DNA of 64,000 bases from Glossina fuscipes (lineage: Eukaryota; Arthropoda; Insecta; Diptera; Glossinidae): contig NW_023998415.1 of NCBI RefSeq assembly GCF_014805625.2, positions 37,673,829 through 37,737,828 of the forward strand, in the 5' to 3' direction. Positions 51,108 through 61,349 of the stretch are shown piece by piece; the stretch's first letter is position 1; every line of letters begins with the position of its first letter. The position numbers were made by a program, and so were the translations under genes. The notes under the pieces are model-generated. The model saw only the letters and a list, made by a program, of their open reading frames with translations. It did no database searches and was not told the DNA's origin.

Positions 51108-54100
51108 CTGCATGAAATATCATGTTACTTTTCTTTTCTAACAAAATTGATCTTAGAGGCTTACATGCGATTATTTGCAGATATTTCTTGTACTTACTTT
51201 GATCCAATGTGCTTTCCAATTCGTCTAGGTCATCGATAAGATGAAATTCTATATTTGTAGCTTCTTTTAAAATGACTATCATTTCATTGGAAACTTTCAT
51301 TAAAATTAGATTCACATTCACATTCAATAATTCCTTATGTAATATGCCAATGCCACGGGCAGCCGTAAAATCGAAGTCTATTAAGATTGCAGTCGATTAC
51401 AAAAGTAAATAACATCGAAGTAAAAACTCACCGTTCACAGTCGAGAAATCCAAGACTACTGGAACCGAACCGTAACTGCTTAAAGCATTTGATATTCTAC
51501 AGCGCACCCAATCAATTGAAGGAAAACAAAGAGAACTTTGTTTGGGACGTATCACGATGTAAGTAATACCATTTTTAGTCTATGAAATAAATCAAATAAC
51601 GTAAAAGAGGTACGCGCTTTTTATTAAAACTGTTTGCCTTTAATTCGTTGACAGCTATTACAGGACGAGCCGCACGGTAAATTAAAAACGCTACGTCAGT
51701 AGCTACGCCCAATGGTATGCCGACTTCCACACCCAACGCTAAACTAATAACAAATGTCACGGCTCCAGGTAAAAGTTCACGTCTGCTACATCGCCATAAA
51801 GGTTTGACTACCTTGATGCAAACACATAAAAGTTATAACAATTTCTTACTATTTACTAGAGTTTCGAAATGTACTCACTTCAAACTCTATCATAAATATT
51901 ACGGCTGAGACGATGACGGCACTTAATGCAGCTTTCGGTATGAACTGAAAGTATGGAGTCAAAACGGCCACAGCTAATAAAACGAAAGCACTAGTATAAA
52001 GACCACCGAAAGGCGTTCGAACGCCGCTGGCATGATTTACGGCACTTCTTGAAAAAGAGCCGGTTACTGGCATCGAGCAAAAGAACGAACCACATATGTT
52101 ACTTAACGATAATGCGAACATTTCACGTGTGGCGCTTAATCCTGAAGTACCAAATGCTTTTGAAATAGCCACGTTACCCAAGACAGCGATAATGGGTAAT
52201 ATAATCATTGAAGTTCTCAGTTCCCATATCATGTCTCTATAATTTTGATGTACTACGGTACCGTTCGCACTTACGATATTCGTTTCAAATTTCGGTACTT
52301 GAAATCCGGGCAAGCCACTTTTCACATTGCCCGTCAAAATAAAAGGACAGCTCGCTTTATTTTTGCAACTGTAATAGGCAATTATGCTTGAAATCAATAC
52401 AACTAAAGCATTCCGTCCAGTAACCAATATCCATGAAATACTCTTCAAAAGCTTCCTTTTATTCGAGAATTTAAAATCTTTTAATTTCTGCCGAAAATCC
52501 AAGCAACAACAAATAAAAAGCTATTAAAGTTGGAGCGACATCTGAATGCCCGCCACTTCGAAAAAATGCAATAATCCCATTACGTTTTTTTTTTCTATCA
52601 ATTGTGAGCGCATCAGCAAATCGGCAATTATTTCGTGAAAAACTTCACTCAGCATCAAATCGTATACTAATTGGAAAAATATTTTATGTATTCGTTTTTT
52701 AAGGCTTTCAGACCGCGTTTCAGTTATCGCGAGCTATTTATGTACGCGCCGCGTCCAATTTCAATTTTATTCGATTAACGAAATTAAAGCAACGATACAC
52801 AAGCCAAGTTTCAACTTACGACCTCAGCACTTCAATTTTCAAGTATTACATTGACAGTAAATTAAAGATCGTTTCACAAGTTGTAGTGGATGAACTGACG
52901 AACATACATAGGTTTACTCAGTTCCTTATTCTTACGTTAATGAACATTGTATACAGGTCATGGTGATTCTTATTAAGTCGCTAAATAAATCGTAACATTA
53001 GCATCCTTCAGTAGAAAATGAAATGAGTCTATAAAATTAGAAGAGATATCATTTCACTTTTAACCTCTTCATTTGAACGTCGGAAATGGTGTACAGTTTA
53101 ACATTAGTCACGTATCAATACATCCTACAGCGGACATCAAAAAATTTGCAAATAAATTTGTTATATAGAAATTGTTCTACTCAATCTACTGATTTGCGCG
53201 CAATTAATAAAAAAACTGCGACTTTTCACATGTTCACCGTAGGTGACGGATAGACAAAAATGTATCGCAAACCAATAATGGCTTTGTTACTTGCACAATA
53301 CTCACCCTTAAAAAGAGTAATATAATTATGGCCACAAATCCTAAAGAGAAATCAGCCATACGCATTTTATCTAAGTTTGAAAATACCGACGTAATAGTAT
53401 TCAAAAAACCAGATCCAGAATCGCTACGTAAACCGAAAAGTCCCTAAAAAATTGAAAATTATTACAATAAATAATACGCAATCAAGTCAATCAAGCTGCA
53501 AAAATGATCAGTAATGCTTTGATTAATTTTCTCGTAGACGAACGCCTCCGCTGAACATATCGATTACGATCGACTACCAATTAAAACTATTCTTTTATAA
53601 AATTGCTTACGTATATCCAAATTAGAATACTTAACGTTTGAATTTCTAAGCAACTTCTGTAGTATAAGCATTTACGTATGTATACCTATGTTAGCTCATT
53701 GTCCATGTTGGCAATGAAAAAGCAAGACGTGTTTTAATTGTACACTGTATAAACTAGTTTTTCATATTTAATTTCTAGATAATAAAACCGATCCCTGCAT
53801 CATCATTTTATCACTTATATCTTTCATTGCCGATTTTATTGGAACCGCTCATTTTATCTTTCGGGATATTGCCGCGGGGCTTGCATGCAAACTATTTTAT
53901 TTAAGTTGCTATCGCGACAAAAGTAGTATTTTAACATACAAATTAAGTGGACCAAATTTCAACCACATTAGTCTATTTCTTGGACCCCACTCTATAGATG
54001 ATTTTTCGTAAAATGTAAGCCCTTCAGAAAAACGTTTAATTTTTAATATTTTATGATGGAAATTAGGCCGTAGTAACAACAAAGCAAAAAAATTAACGGT

Positions 54101-55447
54101 AGGGAATTGAGATCAGGTAGATCTATTTTTTAGGCCCCAACAGCTATCATCCTGAAAAGTTGCCCCTCATATAAAGAGAAAATCAAATTTCTAGTTTTTT
54201 TTGGCGGAAACTGAAAAACGAAAAAATTTTCGGTAGTAAATTAAGTTTGCAAAATTTGGATCGCATCATATGATGTTTCGCGCCTGCTCCAAAGTTCGGT
54301 CTTTTATCAGTTGTATGCCTCTGCACGATAATAATGAGTAATTTTTTTGGTATTATTACCAAAACGAATGAATAATTAATTAATATCAAGCGAAGTGGTG
54401 TGGGGTATCCAAAATTCATCCTTGCCCAACTATAACGCTCTTACTTATTTTTCACTAAATTTTTTAATAAAATAACTTGTAACCTAGACGGACGTTCTAA
54501 GCGTAAGCGTTAACATCAGCAATTTCTTTAAGCAATTTTTATGGTGAAATCCGAAGCTTCTAATTCAATATATAGTACTTAAAATAACATGCTTCGAAAC
54601 CATTGCTTAATTCGAATCTGGTAGCCAAGAGTAAACGATAAAAAAATTTCGTTTTGACAATCGGTCTCTACGAACTTCCACATATGGTCATTAAATCAAC
54701 GATAACTATTTATCACTGGCTATTTATCACTTTAGACAAAATACCAATGTAAAAATGTACACAAACGAGAACTGATTAACTACATATCTACTCCTCATAC
54801 TTAATCTAGTAGAGCGCACGTTCTTTCCCCTTAAGCAAATACTTCATTCAAAATATCATCATCGCTTACCTTCAACTGGGATGTACCTATTATAACGGCT
54901 GTGGCCGAAGTGAAACCTACTGTGACTGGCAAGGATATCAAATCGACTAAAGCGCCTAAACAAAAATATATGAATAATTCGTATATAGGTGGTATGGTGA
55001 GCATCAATAAAAATTTACCTAATCTCAAGATTGCCATGAGAAACTCAACTATACCCGATATTAAACATAAGAGTATCGCATAATCAGCACCAGATGTTAA
55101 ACCAAAGCCCGTATGATGACTAGTTATTAAAGCCAATAGAGCTGTAGGCCCAATAGTGACCTGAGGGCAACTTCCAAAAAAAGCGTAAACTATACCTCCC
55201 ATAAATGCTGAATACAAGCCGTACTGTATTGAGTACATAAAAATTGATGAAAGAAAAATTTGAATTTCTCCAAAGCACTTACTTGAGGTTCCAAGCCTGC
55301 TAGCGTCGCATACGCTAAACCTTGAGGTAGTACAGTAAGCGCCACAGTTACGCCAGCAATTACATCCGCGACCCAATCTTTTAGAGTGTAACGATTTAAC
55401 CATTCAATGCCCGGCACAGTACGATACGCCAAATCTTTTAACTTCAT
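51025..55447 (-). CDS. SLC26/SulP anion transporter, SLC26A11-like (gene span)
   Basis: A membrane transporter of the SLC26 (sulphate permease) family, most like the sodium-independent sulphate/anion exchangers of the SLC26A11 group with several Drosophila relatives. Segments on the minus strand: 55447-55283, 55223-55019, 54955-54870, 53443-53306, 52487-51879, 51811-51638, 51579-51432, 51377-51198 and 51107-51025. All phases agree and give about 595 residues, close to the roughly 600 typical of the family. Features are GLEPQ joined to YGLYSAFMGG, TIGPTALLAL, LPVTVGFTSATA, IGTSQLKGLFGL, PVTGSFSRSAVNHASGVRTP and a C-terminal STAS domain. It converges on rols, ending 2.2 kb from it. Transported ion and tissue cannot be read from sequence. 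Which fly paralogue this is, is not settled. Confidence 0.9.
51108..51197 (-). other. Probable 90-nt stopless intron in the STAS region
   Basis: Donor CAAA|GTAAGT and acceptor ATTTCATGCAG|A on the minus strand. The length is 3n with no stop. Splicing gives STLDQ-KGVQKIFF and a protein nearer the usual family length; retention also gives an open frame. The donor consensus is strong, but the family C-terminus is too variable for me to be certain. Confidence 0.6.
51198..51377 (-). CDS. SLC26 gene, STAS core segment
   Basis: The incoming G completes Asp of DFDFTAARGIGILHKELL. It continues NVNLILMKVSNEMIVILKEA and ends LDELESTLDQ. The pattern Asp-x-x-x-x-Asp-x-x-(Ala)-x-x-Gly after a hydrophobic strand is typical of STAS domains, which bind regulators or nucleotides on the cytoplasmic side. 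Confidence 0.8.
51432..51579 (-). CDS. SLC26 gene, start of STAS
   Basis: Starts ACT after acceptor TTTATTTCATAG and ends AAC G|GTGAGT. It encodes TKNGITYIVIRPKQSSLCFP, then SIDWVRCRIS and VPVVLDFSTVN: the first strand, first helix and central strand of a STAS fold. Confidence 0.85.
51580..51637 (-). other. GC-AG intron, 58 nt
   Basis: Runs on the minus strand from AAAG|GCAAAC to TTTCATAG|ACT. No GT donor in this interval gives a phase-correct intron of usable length (the only GT in phase leaves 34 nt). A GC donor joins VNELK to TKNGITYIVIRP in phase 0 and gives 58 nt, close to the 59-nt first intron of the same gene. Alternatively GTAATA after ARP gives a longer intron but removes the family-typical VIAVNELK stretch. 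Confidence 0.65.
51638..51811 (-). CDS. SLC26 gene, last transmembrane part
   Basis: Encodes VVKPLWRCSRRELLPGAVTF, then VISLALGVEVGIPLGVATDV and IYRAARPVIAVNELK: the final membrane segments of the SulP core and the linker to STAS. The sequence LGVEVGIPLGV is well kept in the family. Confidence 0.88.
51879..52487 (-). CDS. SLC26 gene, central membrane exon
   Basis: The preferred acceptor is TTTTCGGCAG|AAA, joining LLFLR to KLKDFKF as in the family. An upstream AG would add 12 residues (LFICCC...) and is less likely. It encodes TGRNALVVLISSIIAYYSC, PFILTGNVKSGLP, ILPIIAVLGNVAISKAFG, LSATREMFALSLSNICGSFF, PVTGSFSRSAVNHASG and VLTPYFQFIPKAALSAVIVS, spanning several membrane helices and the conserved SFSRSA(V)N-(H/)ASG motif. 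It ends EFE at GTGAGT. Confidence 0.9.
53306..53443 (-). CDS. SLC26 gene exon (GLFGL segment)
   Basis: Follows acceptor CAATTTTTTAG and ends AGG|GTGAGT. Its 46 codons read GLFGLRSDSGSGFLNT, NLDKMRMADFSLGF and VAIIILLFLR. It continues IGTSQLK from the previous exon to give the family motif SQLKG(L/I)FGL. Confidence 0.88.
53800..54455 (-). repeat. R2-related copy in an SLC26 intron
   Basis: Read on the minus strand it begins AAGTAAGAGCGTTATAGTTG and then GGATACCCCACACCACTTCG, resembling the left end of the R2 copies at 13,530 and 34,412. The remainder is strongly diverged and the inner boundary is vague. Confidence 0.45.
54870..54955 (-). CDS. SLC26 gene exon (VGFTSATA segment)
   Basis: Begins GC after acceptor TTTTTGTTTAG and ends AAG|GTAAGC. 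With the incoming G it reads GALVDLISLPVTVGFTSATA, then VIIGTSQLK. In relatives this directly follows the segment ending ILRLG, supporting removal of the 63 nt upstream. Confidence 0.88.
54956..55018 (-). other. 63-nt stopless intron that translates as a false membrane segment
   Basis: Donor TTAG|GTAAAT and acceptor TTTGTTTAG|GC on the minus strand. It is 3n with no stop. Read through, it inserts 21 hydrophobic residues (GKFLLMLTIPP...FCL) between AILRL and GALVDL. Family members have no such insertion. Confidence 0.85.
55019..55223 (-). CDS. SLC26 gene exon 2 (YGLYSAFMGG)
   Basis: Starts TAC after acceptor CTCAATACAG. It encodes YGLYSAFMGGIVYAFFGSCP, TIGPTALLALITSHHTGFG and YAILLCLISGIVEFLMAILR, with the SulP signature (P)QYGLYS-F and the GP-A motif. 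It ends with one base. Confidence 0.9.
55283..55447 (-). CDS. SLC26 gene exon 1 (N-terminus)
   Basis: Starts at the ATG complementary to 55445-55447, giving MKLKDLAYRTVPGIEWLNRY, then DWVADVIAGVTVALTVLPQG and LAYATLAGLEPQ at donor GTAAGT. The first membrane helix (PQG-AYA--AGL) is in place with a short cytoplasmic N-terminus, normal for this subgroup. A 59-nt intron follows (55,224-55,282). No promoter element was recognised upstream. Confidence 0.88.
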
Positions 55448-58400
55448 ATTCGAAATTTAACTAAATCATAATGCAAAAATTTTTTTATTCATTTATATGT
55501 ATGATATTGTTATAATTCATTCATGCATTTATGCATTCATTCCTTATTATTATCATAGTTAATCTATAATTGTATAACAATGGTCATGAATACATGTAGA
55601 GGCACGCATTTATAACGATTATTACAACAGAGAAATTAAGTGCCATAATTTTGCCTTAGAAAATTTAAAAGTAATTTGCTAGCATAATATTATATTATTA
55701 TATATTATATATTATATATTATATAATATATTTTATATTGTTTATTATCCCTGTCGCGGTTTAAGTAATAAGCACGTCAGTGATTCAATCCAGGTAGTTT
55801 TCGTAAAAAATTTTATGTTATCTAAATGTGCTTAAAATAAAATTGACTGAATTTAATAATAATAAGCAATATTCATGAAGTTTTACCTTTTCGAATGAAT
55901 TTTTTCACTTCCGAAAATACCAACAACGATTGAACGAAAAGACGAAAGTAGAATTTTGCGTTGAGTTACTAAATACTTTATAGGAACTCTGATCTCGAGG
56001 TGTAAGCAATTAATTAGTACGTTATAAATCTCATAGATTTTTTTCGAATTTTTAAGAAGAACAAATATATCAGTAATTTAGAAAACGTTTTCGAATATTT
56101 CGAAGATATTGTTATAAAATATTGATATCCAATAAATAAATAGCGCTTACTTTAAAATCTAATAGAGTATTAACAATCACACTGCTTTAAAATTTGGTAT
56201 AATCACTTGAATTGTCAAGAGATAACTGAATAATGAAAAATTATCCATTTTAAACACAATGTGGAGCTGAATACGTTAAAATCGTTGAACTTAAATCGTT
56301 GAATATTGAACAAATAAAAACTAATTTAGTTACAGTAACGGTCGAAACGTATTGAACTGAAGCCAATTCATCAATTGTTTGTTTTTTTTTTTCGCTTACT
56401 TGGGCACTAAAGGGAATTTGTGACGACATCGGTCAGAAATTTTACTTATATACCAACAACTGATCTCTCTGTACTCGACAACGAAACAACATTTTCAAAC
56501 TTTACCCGTTCCTGCAATGGGACAGAGAGTAGTACTGGAACACGTTATATTGTCATGCCTGCTGTTAATATATAATTCCTCAGAAGGCATCTCAAAGAGA
56601 AATCAGCTCCACACATTTCGCCCTGCATTGTACGTTTATATTACCTTACACGCAATTTGGAAATCGTGCAACGTAATCAACTACAGATATAAGCTAAATG
56701 AAGGTAAACTTTTAATGGTTTTACATTGCAGCTTGAACGTATAGATATTGAATTCGGCATCAGAAATATGATGAATAGATATATTATTTTCTTGCATTTA
56801 TATATTTAATCATTTTTTTTTTTAACATTCTATTAGGAAAACTAATAAAAAATACTATTAACAATTAACTTCCATTTAGTTATTCGTTTACATATCGAAG
56901 GAAAATTATCAATTACTTTAAAGACATCACACATGTTCGTATAAATATTTTATCATAAGCATAAAAACAGCATATTATTAAGCAAAACCCTTCGATATGT
57001 TGCAAAAATTAAATAATATTTTTTAATTAATTATTTTAAGGCCAGCTTTTGTTTTATTAGGTGGCAAACTACAAAACGCACCGGAAATAGCAATAAAATA
57101 CTGTTTACTTTTTGTTACATGGCTTTTGTACTCTTGCTTTCATTCCCATCCAATAACTTGAACAGCTGTGACATGAAGTGTTTTTATTTAGTTATTGTAG
57201 ACATCTTCATAGTTTTTCACTTATGCGTTAACTTTGACTTCTCACTTTCTTCTTAAATTTCATCAAATAATTTTAAAAGTTGTAAAATTTACTCGCACAA
57301 TAGCACCATACGTAGAAAATATGGTTTGTTTACTTTTCATCGAGGGTATTGAAGAATTTTATATTTTTTACCAATTGCTTCAATATATGGCAATGAAAAT
57401 ATGCTGTGAAGGGATATGAAGGTGTTCCAGAATATTCTATCTCACAGTCTTACGACTACTAGAGGTAATGCGCGTTGTACAGTAACTCAAACATAATGTG
57501 AAAAATTGCATAAATGTTTGAAATACATGTGTAAGCAAATAAAATTAATAAATATATAAACATAAATTATTCCTTCAACGTAATTTTGTCTTAATAATAA
57601 AAAACGTCTCCATGCTTTATGATATGAAAATTTTTATTGAAATTTATTGAAACGTGTGACGACCATAAAATTTTGAAATTTCAATGGGGAATAAACAATG
57701 AAAAGAAAACAAATTATGTTTGCTACATGCATACCTAACGGTTGCTTTTTTTCGTACATACAGTTGTATGGTAAACACCATAGCGCTTATTCACTGGAAA
57801 GCACAGAACTGAATATGCTTCTGCTTTGCGAGAGTTTTAGAAAATATGACGTCATATCAAGAAAGTACAAACTAAATTTTTACCCATGCAAATTGAAGAG
57901 CAAAAAATCAAACGGCTATTAATTGGTAGCATTATTATCGTTATTGATAAGAGAATAACTGAAAGTCCGTAATAGTTTCCTAGTTTAATTTAAAATGTTG
58001 GACCATCTTGCCGCAAAAAAATAGTATGCACATATGCTCCCCAGAAAGTTTTTCTTATCTTGACACAAGCTAATAGTGAATGCAAGAAAATTCGATCCAT
58101 ATCACACATAACTTCCCATTTGAATGGCCAAAAAGACTTCTACTACTTTTTATATATTTGACACATGTAATGGCGTACGACTTATAATTTATAATTAGAC
58201 ATAAGAGTAGATAGAAACGGAATCAATTCAATCCCGGTCTCCACTATATTTTACCCTCAACTACACTATCTTCAAAATATTTAAATTATATATATTTACA
58301 CATGCTTTTATACAATTGTATATAAACGATAATATTTATATTTTATTACTTTAGCAAGCACGATTAAAAAAAGAAGACGTAGAATATGATAGGAATTTCA

Positions 58401-59695
58401 ACGAACACGGATACCCACATTGTCCTAAACGAGACGTGAACACTTTTTGTACTGTCTAGAACGTATATTTTATTCCGCTTTTCTCGACTGCTCCTTAATT
58501 TTATTTAACAGTCAAATAGTGACAAAATTCCATTCTGTAACCATTTGTATGTTTTAAATATTTTATGAGTCACGAAAACGCCAAACTTGAGCAAAAGTAG
58601 CCCATAAAGTAAAAGATCATGGTGAGAACATCGTATCGTCCATTTTCATTCTGTTCAGTCCCCTGAGACGTTTGTGGTATCAAAATTTGAAATCGATTTT
58701 TGTTATAATGATTCAACAAAGGGTAGGCCATAACCAAAAAAGGTAATAATGCGCTGAAATGCTTTGTAAGACGATAACCCAAATAATATTGCCATCACTG
58801 CAACACGAACAGATGTTTTCTTCCAATTGTAGCGCCTAGAAATTTGCATTGATAAAACACATATATTTTTGACCAGCGCAGGATGGTTGATCGATCATCC
58901 GACCGTATCTGATCGTTGTTTGTTGATGAGGTAGAAACCTGACACTTGCCGCGTATTCTTTATTGACGACGGGCTTAACTGAAAGAAAATCTAATATAAA
59001 AACTAATACATAAATAGGGCTGACACAATGAAGCTTTACTTTGTTCCTGCGTTTGGAACAAAATTTCAACATATTGTAAGCAGTGCAAACGAACACACTA
59101 ATGCTGCATCTCGAAAAATTGTTGAGCTTTTTACGGTTCACATTCGGTAAGGTTAAATTCTTTATCAATTTAATCTTATGAATCAATTTTCATCATGGTA
59201 TACCTAAAATTACACTTTCTCACCCTATGAATATTCAAGGTTCAAAAATGTATCGGTTCGAAAGATTGTCAATAACGATCGTTCTTGGTACCAAATTTCA
59301 TTAAAATATCATTATTTTCTGAATCGATCGGTATAATAAAAGGTGTCGTGGATCTTGCGTACGTCGCAAACTAATGTAACTTACTTTATAGGTTTAAAAT
59401 CTTGTAAAAACGACGTATAACAATAACTGTAAACGTTTAAAAATGTCGTAAATCGCGCTGACTGCAGGGTAATCACGTATCTGCAAGCTAACTTACGACG
59501 GCGACGAAGTCGATAGTTGACAAACGTTTTTATTGGACTCAAGTAAGACTTTCGTAGCCCTTTCATTGCTATCATTTATGTGTAAATTAAAAACCAGAAA
59601 AAAGAACACAGTTTTTATTTGTATTTATTTGTGGCTAGTTGTTTTCTTTGATAAATTAACAAACAAGCCAACTACTGATGAAGTAGTTACTTGCT
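55448..59695. other. Intergenic, no gene supported
   Basis: AT-rich sequence with an ATTATAT-rich patch at about 55,690-55,740. Short open frames (56,517-56,744; 57,698-57,922; 58,836-59,186) have no recognisable domains. A stretch at about 59,220-59,350 ends CGGTATAATAAAAGG like an R1/R2 terminus and is probably a fragment of those repeats. Confidence 0.55.
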
Positions 59696-59699
59696 TTTA

Positions 59700-59823
59700 G
59701 CTAAACGGATGCATTAACTAGAAGCCATTGAAGTGATTCGCAAATTTGCTGAGAAGGAGATAAGCACTCCTAATGTCAGAATCTGCAGAGAGGATGAGCA
59801 CATCTCGCTTAGGGGAGTTAGGT
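59700..59823 (+). pseudogene. RpL31-like fragment
   Basis: The plus-strand reading LEAIEVIRKFAEKEIST and PNVRI closely matches the ribosomal protein L31 core (KEIRKFAEKEMGTPDVRI). CREDEHISLRGVR then aligns loosely with the DTRLNKHIW-KGIR part. A TAA/TAG lies just upstream and a stop just after, and nothing of the rest of L31 was found nearby. The end, GTTAG|GTAAGG, also looks like a donor, so it could be a decayed genomic exon rather than a processed copy. Confidence 0.6.
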
Positions 59824-60281
59824 AAGGTTATTTTTTTAATCAATGAAGCTAACAATTGTATTACTTCTTAAAATAATAGTTCTATACATTTTCGTGTTCA
59901 CGTGCGTTTAACTAGACCTCACATTGATTATATCAATTCTCTTCACAAATTATTTACATTGTTTACTGACGCTCTAATGGCCATATTTAAAAATTTGCGA
60001 ACGAGAACGATGATTTAATCTAATGGACAAAAAGGCGTTTTAATACAAAATTATTGACAATGTTTCTTCCTATGGCTTAACCAATTTTACCACAGAATTA
60101 GTTAACTTAAGTCGCTATTGTTTTTATTTGAGCTATTTATGGGAACAATAATCGGCAAGCATACGTACTAAATATATATTAAAACCTAAAAAATTTATTG
60201 GTATCATTGCCACTTTCCAATAAAGGTAAATAATATTATCTACTAAATGTCATAAAATTTTATCATTACAGTCATAAAATT

Positions 60282-60347
60282 TTATGAGTCGCCGCCATGA
60301 AACAAAGCGTCACTACGCGGCTGGGAATTACAGGAATGTCCCTAAAA
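60282..60347 (+). other. Possible short first exon, unidentified
   Basis: ATG followed by SRRHETKRHYAAGNYRNV and a donor-like AAAAT|GTAAGT. It is basic and more GC-rich than its surroundings, but it has no recognised partner exon downstream. Confidence 0.15.
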
Positions 60348-61349
60348 TGTAAGTTGTAAAGTACACACAATTTTAATTATAAGTTGTAATAAAATAAAAG
60401 GAAAGATTTAATCGAAATTCTACAGTAGCTAACAAAGGAGAGATTTAAATATACCAAGCAAAATCTGATATGTATGAAGGGATTATAAAAACTTTCGTAC
60501 AACATCATTAATCACGATTTTAAAGGATGTCCGCTATGACATGAAACTATTTGAATAATTCAGATACGTAGTGCTTACCAAGGAGCCAAGAAGTAGTTTG
60601 ATTCCCATTACTTACCCAGGCCTTATTTCCATTCCGTTTGTCACTTCTGATATTACAAATGACAACGTACATCATGCAACACTCAAATAAAAATCAGCAT
60701 CGGCGGGCAATTAGAAATTTCCAGACCCCCACAACTCTAAAGCGGTGGTTAAGTCTTTTACTGGCGGTATTAACGTTATCCTCACACCTTAGTCAAAACG
60801 CGTGCTGAAACACGAAATTTCTGTAGAAATTTACATACAACAACTAATATACATATCAATACACATACAAGTTGTTTACAAATATAAGAAACAATGTATT
60901 TGTATATTTTCAGGTAACGTAAATCGATTGGAAACGTCTCGCAGATCCTTTCTCTATTTTATAAGTTTACCTCACCGTGAATCACGGTTCTTGCGCCAAA
61001 GACCATAATACGCGCACTCGAATCATTCGACGCAAAACTTATATATAAAATCCACATTTTTTAATTATTTATTCATTTTATGTAATATATTACATTTAAA
61101 ATGTTGAGATCAATATGTCCAACACAACTATAAGTTTTTATAACTGTTGATCTTTTACGATTTACGAGTTTGGCAACTGATCGCGCTGTGGTCATACGGT
61201 TTTAATTTGGGTAAAGAATTATTGCACTTTTTTCTTTTCTCTTATTGCTTTATAGCTTTTTACGCGTTTGAAGCGTAATTATTTGTAAAAGTACAAAAGG
61301 TATAAAAGTGAAAGAATTATATTAATTATATTGAAAGTTTGTCGTGATA

